DNA of 10,035 nucleotides, taken from Globobulimina sp. Taxonomy: Eukaryota; Foraminifera; Rotaliida. The position numbers were made by a program, and so were the translations under genes. Location: assembly GCA_003354225.1 (NCBI GenBank), contig PIVH01000030.1, positions 1 through 10,035 on the forward strand, written 5' to 3'. Every line of letters starts with the position of its first letter. Position 1 is the first letter of the stretch. This document shows positions 1 to 8,300 of this stretch, one piece after another. A model generated the notes under the pieces. That model saw only the letters and a list, made by a program, of their open reading frames with translations. It had not been told where the DNA came from and did no database searches.

Positions 1-1367
1 GGCCATTCATAATATAACAACGACATAAATGTGACAAATAAATATATTCTAATTTATACAATGGATTGGCGATTAATAATAATATATTTTCTGCTTCTTT
101 GTATCGACGACAATAAATTAAAAATATCTAAACTTTGTTGTGTGGTACCAATATATTCACGGATTGATTCCAAATAAATCAGAACATCATCAAAGGACTT
201 ATTTAAAATATGATAGGAAGCCATTGATTGCCGACCTGGAATTGTATCGCATTCCGATTGCGAATTACCAACCAATTCAAAATATTTTATTGCTATTTTT
301 AACTCATTCTCACTTTGTTTAATTTGCCCAATGCAACAACAAACAATTGCTTTTAGTATATATTCAATGGCTGATTTTGGTTTTGTTAAATATTTACTTA
401 AAATCTGATACGCTTCAATGTATTGACAATTTTTGAGATGATAAATACATAAATTTAATCGCGTTTCATTCACAATATTTATTAAAGGCGGTAATATTTC
501 CAATGCATTCTCACCGTCACTAAATACACATAAATTATGTCTGACCATATCAAAAAACGGATTCTCACAGTTTGTAATTTGCATTACATCCAAAATATTT
601 CTTACCTCATTTTCGGCCACTTTCCCATTGTATAAACGATAGTTATTACAGGCTCGCAAATTTAAAGCAATAATTGATTGCGGATATTTTGCTAAATATG
701 CTCCAATGATATCATTTGATGTGTCATAACGATCTAATTCAAAAAAGCAATATGCGACATATATTTGAATGGCAATATTTAATTTCTTATTTTTCATCCA
801 TTCTTTCTTATAAATATCTGTCGCATTTTGAAATTTCTGACGGAAAAAATGGATCGAAGCTAATGATAATTGATCGCATGTTGAATCACTTAAATTTTTT
901 ATATGTATTAACATCTTATTTTCATCGTTATAATGACTATATGCAATATGTAGCAATAAACGGTTTTGTAATCTATTTTTTGGTGATTTTGACAAATATT
1001 TTATACATTTCTCGTATTTCCCTAAATGAAATAAACAACACGCTATAAATAAATTGTATATCGGATCTGACGATTCATTTTCATATAAATCGGAATAAAA
1101 TGATATTGATTTTTTGTAATTTCCTAAATGAAAATGGCAATATGCTAAATTCTCAAATTGTTCTATTTTATTATTCTTATTTTTACTTTCTTTCCTTTTA
1201 TTTGCTAATTCTCTTTCAAATTCAATCAATGTAATTGCACCCAAAAAATCACGCTTTTCAATCAACGACGAAACAGAATATGACTGTTTATTTCCTTTTG
1301 TCGCACTCGCACATATTCCATCATCGGTTGTTGTATTAGTAATTGCACTATGACGGCGATAATGCAT
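1..1367 (-). CDS. IFT56: IFT56 (TTC26/DYF-13) intraflagellar transport protein, 3'-partial, frame broken near 103-130
   Basis: IFT56 is a TPR subunit of the IFT-B complex, which carries cargo into cilia and flagella. The frame 1367-54 encodes 437 residues that look like IFT56 along nearly all their length. Recognisable blocks, numbered from the ATG at 1367, are RDFLGAIT (39-46), RLQNRLLLHIA (from 132), DQLSLASIHF (165-174), ALNLRACNNYRLYNG (from 234), SECDTIPGRQSMAS (361-374) and FDDVLIYL (382-389). Upstream in frame, 1409 is only GTG, so I take 1367 as the start. After DIF (about 404-406) similarity stops and the frame ends at 54. The +1 frame then carries the next part of the family pattern: YKEAENILLLI, then EYIYLSHLCRCYIMN, open to the window edge. 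The family is about 550 residues long, so roughly the last 100 lie outside. The break could be a 17-19 bp deletion, a base-call error or an intron. Family identity is very likely; gene integrity is uncertain. Confidence 0.88.
103..130 (-). other. Reading-frame break within IFT56
   Basis: On the minus strand, GAT ATT TTT (120-128) ends the stretch that aligns in the first frame. From about 103 downward the family pattern resumes in the +1 frame, as YKEAEN. The +1 frame is closed by TAG at 128-130, so the switch must lie between there and about 103. The family normally has about twelve residues between the DIF(N) block and the YKEAE-type block; here there is room for about six. This fits a small out-of-frame deletion. 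A 52-nt GT...AG intron would also restore the frame (donor GTACCA in the codon after EYI, acceptor ATACAAAG), but it would remove residues that the family keeps. Confidence 0.6.
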
Positions 1368-1494
1368 TTTCTTTATAGTTTTACACTTCAAAATCAAAAA
1401 AATCTTCACTTTATAAATAAAATCATTACGGAGTGCAACACATAAATCTTCAAAACACTAAGAAATCTCTTCCCCCCTCAAGGACAATCCTCGA
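1368..1494. promoter_or_regulatory. 127-bp head-to-head spacer between IFT56 and the retrotransposon
   Basis: The two start codons (1367 minus, 1495 plus) diverge and are 127 bp apart. The spacer must therefore hold the IFT56 5' leader and promoter and also the 5' end of the element, or else the element's upstream region starts inside its long first frame. Visible features are a 21-bp sequence repeated in inverted orientation at 9789-9809, a run of six C at 1472-1477 and CAAGGA at about 1479. No obvious TATA box stands out from the AT-rich background. The promoter role is inferred from position only. Confidence 0.4.
1447..1467 (+). repeat. Left copy of a 21-bp perfect inverted repeat
   Basis: The core CTTCAAAACACTAAGAAATC (1448-1467), plus the T at 1447, is the exact reverse complement of 9789-9809. 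The match stops abruptly on both sides. It lies 80 bp upstream of the IFT56 start and 27 bp upstream of the first ATG of the element. It could be a terminal repeat, a promoter element shared by two host genes, or a by-product of integration. Confidence 0.85.
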
Positions 1495-4400
1495 ATGCTA
1501 TCATCTTACTTTGTTCTAATTAATATTTTGTTATATATACTTGTTGCAGCCTCAAAAGGTACAGTCTTGCTCTTCGCCTTTGTTCTTACAAATGAGTATA
1601 AAACTGCAATACTAAACTTTATAATAAATCCAATAAATATACATATAAAAAATACAATAAACTCCTCCAATAATTGTTTAAAAAATTGGAAATGCTCCCT
1701 CCTATATAAAAACAATAATATACTAAATAATAATAAATTGTATACTGTTTATACAGATTACACGCAATCCCGCATTACAATGCTCCCGAATGACTATGAT
1801 AACCAAGCAAAAGTAAACCATATTAAAAATAATACAAATAACAGACCGCAACCAACTGGCATTCAAAAAAATGACATTATTACGGTCAAAATCCAATTAC
1901 AACAATCTAGATTCCAGCGTGATACCATACCGATCCATAAACAAAAAGTATTCCATATTAATGATAAATTCAATGCAACCAATGATGAATCCATATTGGT
2001 GACCTTTACGGATGTCGTTACTGCCCCGAAAATACCACCGGTTTGGCACAATGTTGAGGCATCATACAATATCAACGTGATTAAAAAAAATGGTGTCTTG
2101 TATTATAAACAAGATTGGGAGCATTATTATGATGAGAAAGAAAATAAAAACGATCCCGGACATATTAAACCTGCAATGCCTCCATCGACACCAAATACAT
2201 ATACCAGAGGTGACACATTTTTCCCTGCGATGCTCGTTCGCCATCCAGACTCATTGAAAAGTAATCAATATCCTTTGCCGCGAAGACCCCGCTCCAACCA
2301 ACGTCGACGAGAGAAAAAAAAGAGAAATCCAGAAAAAAAGCAACCAAACAAAAAGGCCGAAATAATTGCGGATCAAATCAAAAATATTAAACGTACCAAC
2401 TCCTGCATTGATTATGAAATTAAAAACGATGAAATATGGGATAAACGAATCGAAAAAATAGATTTAGAGAAAGAAGCCGCGAATTTAAATGATTTTAAGG
2501 AATTATGGCGATTAGAAAACGACTGCAATATTAGTAACGTTCAAGTCTCGTCAAACTCGCTCAATATTTATTCGCCGACGTATAAATTCCAGAATTTAAT
2601 TAGTGGAAAGAATCCGGACTTTCACAAAGCGATACAAATAATTTATCAGAATGCAAATACAGAGCATCCAATCCATAGATTAGTAATACGCCATTTAATT
2701 CCATCAACGATAATATTAAACGACAAAAGAATGTTACATTTGGACCCAATCATTGGCTCCACCACAGAGTCGATTTTAATGGATCTCGATTGGGATATTC
2801 CGTTCCCGCGATTTGAATATAATGACATTGAAATTAATTATATTAAGAAAAGTTTGATTTGGCGACCAGTCAATATGTGCTTATTTAATATACCATTAAC
2901 AATCTTAAATAATAATTCATTGCCGCGAATCATCACCGATACCATTAAAAATAATATCCATTCGACCTTTATTCTATATACAATCCAAAGGGCGATGCAA
3001 AGTGATTATGATATGACGAAAATTGACTATGTCCCGCTATTAATTGAATTAATTAAACCGTATGAAATTAAATTTGAACGACTCAAATTGGCCCAAATTG
3101 AATTAGAAAAACAAAGATCGCGTCCAAGTCCGATGAATGAAGATGTAAATAATAAACCGGAGGCATTAAGTGATGACTCAGCAAACTCCGAATTATGGTT
3201 TGATGAGTTAACAAATGAAATTCATACACAATGTGATGATATCGTGAAATTAATAAAAAAGTATGCAGTCAAAGCAGAAGATGTGAAATTTACGAATATA
3301 ATCAAGAATAGACAGTGGTGCAAGAATATATTATACCAAATGAGTAATGAGACCGGCTGTGAATTAGAGATGCCACGGTGGGTAGATCCGATTAGTTGGA
3401 AAAGAATGATTGATTTTGTTGCCGCCGATGACTGCGTACAAAGTATTGACAAAGCATTTAAATCGGACTTATTATATGACAATAAACCCGTTTTTATCAC
3501 TCCAGTAACAATGAAAGGAATTAATCCGAAATTAATAATTGGTGATGAATCATTAAATTGCCCTGCTATGAAATTTACATTTGGCGCCACCGATAAATAT
3601 ATGTTATTATTGAGAACTAATTTATATTCGGAGTTTGTCGCAACTGCACCAACCTGTGTATGCGGAAAGAAATTCACGGTCCATTTTAAATGCCCAGAAC
3701 AAGCCAATTATGTGAAAAAAAGAATAAATGCAATCAAACAAAGATGTAAAAAGGGCAAAATCACCCACAAACAGGCGGAGATTGAGATACATAGAATATT
3801 ATCGGTCAAATGCATAAAATGTGGATTCTGGGGCCATTTTATTAATCAATGTAAATGTGAGGAGCCGTCTTGTATTTGCTGCCATAAATCGCGCCATATT
3901 CGGACTTTAAATATTTTAGTTTGCTCAGATTCGTATAATTTGGTAAAATTATTTGAAAATTTAGATACAATTATTATGCATTGGAAAGATGTTGATTTTG
4001 GCAAAATTGATCATTTCAAATTAATTCATTGTTTATTATCCAATGAGTTAACATTATCGGACTTATATAAAGAAATTAAATCAAAACCAAGTAATCAAAT
4101 TGCATTAAAGCCAAACAATCAAAATAAAGACCACAAAAATGCAAATTATTGCGATGCTGCCCACCATAATGAACGCGAACAAATAACAAAGGCGCGAGAC
4201 ACCAACAAAAATAACAACAATTCCGCGCCATTACGGACCGATGTATTATTAAAATCTGATATTTTATCGCCGGCAGATGAGCTATTATTAAATCATGGTT
4301 TGGTGGCGGAGGACTTTAATAATTCTCCCGCACAGAATATTGAATTTGATGAGGCAAAATTTATTGAATTGCCAGCCGAAGAAACAGTGACCGAGAAACA

Positions 4401-4899
4401 AAGCAAATCCACCAATCAAAACATCCCAACCACACCAAATCCGTACATTGATGATAAATTATTAGCAGCCATCCAAAATGAGTTACTTTCGAGCGCACAA
4501 AACCAAGATATCTCCGATAATTTTGCGCATTTAACAACAAACAATCAACCAATCACAACCAATAATACTCCACTCTCTGACGCTGAAATGTATTCCTTCG
4601 ATGAAGAGCCACAAACAGATACCAACAATAATAATGTTCAGAAGCCTAGAAAACCTCAACCAAATCAAGTGTTACACTCAGTCCAGATCTCACCCAAAAT
4701 GCCGAAATATGTCAAACCAAGAAGCAGAGCGGCGGAATCATTTCATGTCAATATCCAAAATGATAAATTACAGAAATCTGCCAATCAAAATAATAAAACA
4801 CATTTATTGCCATTTAAAAATAAACGACAAAAGAGACAAGACAGAAATCCAAAAAAACGCTCTTCCAAAATTCCAGTTAAACGCCGACAAAACAAATGA
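1495..4899 (+). CDS. Retrotransposon ORF1: large basic zinc-knuckle (gag-like) RNA-binding protein
   Basis: This is probably the nucleic-acid chaperone and RNP protein of the element. The 1,134-residue frame is long for a LINE ORF1. A basic patch lies at 262-287 (PRRPRSNQRRREKKKR). Next comes a central domain of about 600 residues that I do not recognise. The cysteine region follows: C721-x-C723-x6-H730-x2-C733, then a canonical knuckle C773-x2-C776-x4-H781-x4-C786, then C793-x2-C796-x4-H801 with C810 as possible fourth ligand. An N/Q/T-rich, probably disordered tail follows, and the C-terminus is strongly basic (about 1108-1134) and could be an NLS. Residues 1-95 are odd: hydrophobic at first, then Asn-rich, with nine of twelve Ile codons ATA, whereas the body favours ATT. 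Translation may therefore start at the ATG at 1780, leaving 1,039 residues. The TGA stop overlaps the next ATG. Confidence 0.87.
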   Translation: MLSSYFVLINILLYILVAASKGTVLLFAFVLTNEYKTAILNFIINPINIHIKNTINSSNNCLKNWKCSLLYKNNNILNNNKLYTVYTDYTQSRITMLPNDYDNQAKVNHIKNNTNNRPQPTGIQKNDIITVKIQLQQSRFQRDTIPIHKQKVFHINDKFNATNDESILVTFTDVVTAPKIPPVWHNVEASYNINVIKKNGVLYYKQDWEHYYDEKENKNDPGHIKPAMPPSTPNTYTRGDTFFPAMLVRHPDSLKSNQYPLPRRPRSNQRRREKKKRNPEKKQPNKKAEIIADQIKNIKRTNSCIDYEIKNDEIWDKRIEKIDLEKEAANLNDFKELWRLENDCNISNVQVSSNSLNIYSPTYKFQNLISGKNPDFHKAIQIIYQNANTEHPIHRLVIRHLIPSTIILNDKRMLHLDPIIGSTTESILMDLDWDIPFPRFEYNDIEINYIKKSLIWRPVNMCLFNIPLTILNNNSLPRIITDTIKNNIHSTFILYTIQRAMQSDYDMTKIDYVPLLIELIKPYEIKFERLKLAQIELEKQRSRPSPMNEDVNNKPEALSDDSANSELWFDELTNEIHTQCDDIVKLIKKYAVKAEDVKFTNIIKNRQWCKNILYQMSNETGCELEMPRWVDPISWKRMIDFVAADDCVQSIDKAFKSDLLYDNKPVFITPVTMKGINPKLIIGDESLNCPAMKFTFGATDKYMLLLRTNLYSEFVATAPTCVCGKKFTVHFKCPEQANYVKKRINAIKQRCKKGKITHKQAEIEIHRILSVKCIKCGFWGHFINQCKCEEPSCICCHKSRHIRTLNILVCSDSYNLVKLFENLDTIIMHWKDVDFGKIDHFKLIHCLLSNELTLSDLYKEIKSKPSNQIALKPNNQNKDHKNANYCDAAHHNEREQITKARDTNKNNNNSAPLRTDVLLKSDILSPADELLLNHGLVAEDFNNSPAQNIEFDEAKFIELPAEETVTEKQSKSTNQNIPTTPNPYIDDKLLAAIQNELLSSAQNQDISDNFAHLTTNNQPITTNNTPLSDAEMYSFDEEPQTDTNNNNVQKPRKPQPNQVLHSVQISPKMPKYVKPRSRAAESFHVNIQNDKLQKSANQNNKTHLLPFKNKRQKRQDRNPKKRSSKIPVKRRQNK

Positions 4900-5330
4900 T
4901 TAAAAAGTATTTAATTTTTAAACAGAAGTTTGCAACCAACCAAGACCCGATTTGTAGTATATATAATAATTTATTCTATTCCCCTTTAATTATCTACTTA
5001 ATTTTCTTAGTTTTTTACTTAAATTTGTGTATACTGTGCCTTTCTTTTAATTATGTGATTGATAGTAATAAAGCCAGAGACCATTTTATTTTTACGGATT
5101 TGCAATATGAAATTTTATTTCAGTGCAATCCGATTACAATAATAAAATACTCTACTTTCCCATTTGTTTTTTCTTTTAAGCCCCCCACAATTCTGTATAG
5201 CACATTAATAATTCAATTACAAATCTGTGACTATTATGGCACTGACTATAGATACAAAAGTCCTATACAAAGCAAACAAAAACCCTCTTACTTAAGTCTT
5301 GAAACTAAAAACGAAAATGGTAAAATATAA
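4896..5330 (+). CDS. Possible small membrane-protein ORF between ORF1 and ORF2
   Basis: This 144-codon frame fills the gap between the two main ORFs. Its ATG overlaps the ORF1 stop as ATGA (4896-4899), and its TAA at 5328-5330 lies 14 nt inside ORF2. Residues of about 29-51 (from SPLIIYLIFLVFYL on) form a plausible transmembrane segment. The rest is polar and aromatic, with a Lys-rich C-terminus. I recognise no family. In favour: stop-free length in very AT-rich DNA and overlaps at both ends. Against: no known homologue, and the stretch could simply be an inter-ORF leader that happens to be open. If it is not translated, 4900-5316 is a 417-bp non-coding linker in which I see no other gene. 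Confidence 0.35.
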   Translation: MIKKYLIFKQKFATNQDPICSIYNNLFYSPLIIYLIFLVFYLNLCILCLSFNYVIDSNKARDHFIFTDLQYEILFQCNPITIIKYSTFPFVFSFKPPTILYSTLIIQLQICDYYGTDYRYKSPIQSKQKPSYLSLETKNENGKI

Positions 5331-8300
5331 TATATTACAATATAATGTGAATGGGATCATTAGCCCTACAAATATGTCCCAAGAAGATAAATGCCGTAAA
5401 ATCAACCAAATCCTGGATGCAAAACAAATTGATTTCCTATTGCTCCAAGAATGGAGTGCCACTTTGAGATATGCACTATGTCCAAATGACTCCAAATATA
5501 TAGATAGTAACAACAAATCTCACTCAATAAATTTCCCAATCCAATTTTTCCCCAAATACAAAGTTCATTTCACTGGCACAGAAACAGCAGTGCTATATAG
5601 AAACACCTTGATAGTAACTCCGATAAAATCGCCTCCAAATTATAACCATAACATCCGTACAAAAAACTGCCATATAACCAGTGTAATATTGCACTGTGGA
5701 GACCAGGACATAGGAATCCATTCATTATATAATTGTCCTAGGAATCCAAATATAGACCAATTATTTGACTATCCTCTAAATGTTGATAAGAATATAATTG
5801 CTGGCGATTTTAATGTCCGAAATATAATATGGGGCAGTAACCAATCCACAAATGAGTCAAATAACTTTGTTGATGGCCTGAACCATATTGGCCTACAAAT
5901 TCTAAACATAACAAATCCGTCATATACTCATATCCATAAATCCTATCAAACCAAATCCGCAATTGATCTGACATTGATATCCAATAACCTGAAACATATA
6001 AGTTGGTCAATTCTCCATTCCATGTATGATCCAAATTGTTCAGACCACATTCCCATTGCAACCACCTTTGAAGTTGAGAATGTTTTTGGATTCAGTGAAA
6101 CAAAAAAAACGTGGAACCTATCTAATAATTATAAATGGACAAAATACTCAGAAAACTTAGATATAAACATAAAAGATACAGTGTTTGATAATGATCCGAA
6201 TGCATATACTGAGCAGCTTACGTTCCTCATACTATACACTGCAGAACAATCCATTGGATATAAATATTATTACCGTGGCCATAAACCATGGTGGAACAAT
6301 AAGATCAAAAAACTAAAAAAAAGATGTAAACGTTTCCGCCGCAGAATTCAGAGAATGAAACGGAAAGCAAAGCGGCACCACACGGACTTTCACCTTTATC
6401 CTAAATATAAGCGACTAAGAAAGGAATTGAATGCATTGCAATCTGCTAAACTAAGAGTAATACAATCCGCCAAATCCAAATATAATGCCAAGATAAATAA
6501 ATATATACAAAATTGCAAAGACTATGGCCGCCGTTTCTGGCGTACCATCTCAAACAATAAAACAAATGATATAAACACTAATAATATTCCCCCATTAAAC
6601 TTTAAAAATAAAACTAATATAATTAACCCCCACAAACAGGCGAAGGCATTGCAAGAGGCAATGACAAGACCGCCAAAACCAAAAGCGAGTCCTAAACATA
6701 ATGAATGGCACAAATATATTGATTCCTTCGTCCCCAAATACCTTAAAAAACATAGAGAATCACCGATAAATGATGTGAATGATATACATAATATTAAAAT
6801 TGACAAAATAAAACAAAATAATGACTCTAAAATCAGAGATCCCTCACAGATTAACATAAATATACCAATACCAAATAATGAATACAAAATATTGAATGAC
6901 CCAATACTAAAATATGAAATCCGATCTGTAATAAAAAATCTAGATACGCATAAAGCGTATGGTCCCGATAGAATCCATAACCAAATGATAAAGCATGGAG
7001 GTGAATCCCTCATTGACTGCCTCGTCCCTCTGTTCAATAAATGTATGACGAATGGAGTATTTCCTAATTATTGGAATTTCTCCCACTTACTACCAATTCC
7101 AAAACCTAAAAAGGACCACAGCAATCCCAAGAACTACAGACCCATTGCAGTATCTTCGTGCCTAGGTAGAGTTTTTGAAAAAGTTTTAGCAAATAGACTC
7201 CAACACTTTTGTGTGACAAATAAAATATTTGATAACCACCAATGTGGTTTCCAAATAAATCGCTGTTGTGACGATGTGTTAACAACTTTTATAACTGACA
7301 TACAAACTTCTTTTGATATGGTCAGTGACACGGATGTTGTTTTCACGGATTTTGCAAAGGCGTATGACAGTGTGTGGCATAATGGATTATTATATAAATT
7401 GATTAAAAATAACATAAAAGGAAATATGCTGAATGTTCTAGCATCATTTATCCAAACTCGATATACAAAAGTCATTGCAAAAAAGGCTGAATCCAATTGG
7501 GTTGCTCAACCGATTGGAGTCCCACAAGGCTCTGCATTATCGCCTATCCTTTACATCCTTTTCACAAATGATTTCCGAATTAAATATCCTAATTTTATCC
7601 ACTTTGCATGCTTTGCAGATGATACTGCATTTTGGACGAGCCCTGGCTCAAAAGACCCACTCCGATATAAATTCCTCCAGAAAGAAATAAATAATTTTGG
7701 TGACTGGTGCGAGAAATGGCAGTTAATGATAAATCCATCAAAATGCCTTTCAATGAACTTCTCCCACGGAAATCCAATCAAATTCTATCCAAAATATAAA
7801 GATAAAATTGATCCAATTACTAATAAAAAAAGCCAAATAAGTAAATATTGTATACAATCTTCCCCAATAAAATACGAAAAAACAGCTAGATATCTGGGTC
7901 TATGGTTTGATGAACGCCTTAATTTCCACGCGCATTTCGCCAAAATAAGAGCAAAATCCATGCGCAGTTATTGGAGGTTGTTTTTTACCATGAAATCAGG
8001 CGTAAAATTAACCCCTCATTCAATAGCAATCCTATATAAATCCTTGGCGCGATCTAGAATAGAATATGGATTGTCCCACTATTTCCCCTATGACTCCAAA
8101 AACTTATTAAAAGTCCTCCAAAATAAATTCCTCCGATTAGCAATTCCATGCCGGTTAGACTCACCAATGGATGTCATCCAATTCCTTCTAAAAATAGAAC
8201 CAATACAATACAGGGCCCATTACCTAACAATGAGGCAATTGGCCAGAGTTTATTATAATGATTCATATCACCCATTAAATAAAACGTATAGAACCCTAAA

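Noticed and set aside
128-148. 21-nt GT...AG mini-intron in IFT56
   Set aside because: Removing 21 nt keeps the same frame, so it would not explain the switch to the +1 frame.
716-1048. 110-codon open frame on the plus strand
   Set aside because: It is antisense to IFT56, whose protein pattern on the minus strand is clear.
1368-1409. Longer IFT56 frame starting at 1409
   Set aside because: The codon at 1409 is GTG; the first ATG is at 1367, which also fits the usual N-terminal length of the family.
3222-3707. 161-codon open frame on the minus strand
   Set aside because: It is antisense to ORF1, with no recognisable motif and no support for its start.
5299-5316. ORF2 start at 5299
   Set aside because: The codon there is TTG. 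ATG 5317 has a good context and sits directly before the endonuclease domain.
6522-7037. 171-codon open frame on the minus strand
   Set aside because: It lies wholly antisense to ORF2 around the start of the RT domain and has no domain signal; it reflects the codon bias of the plus-strand gene.
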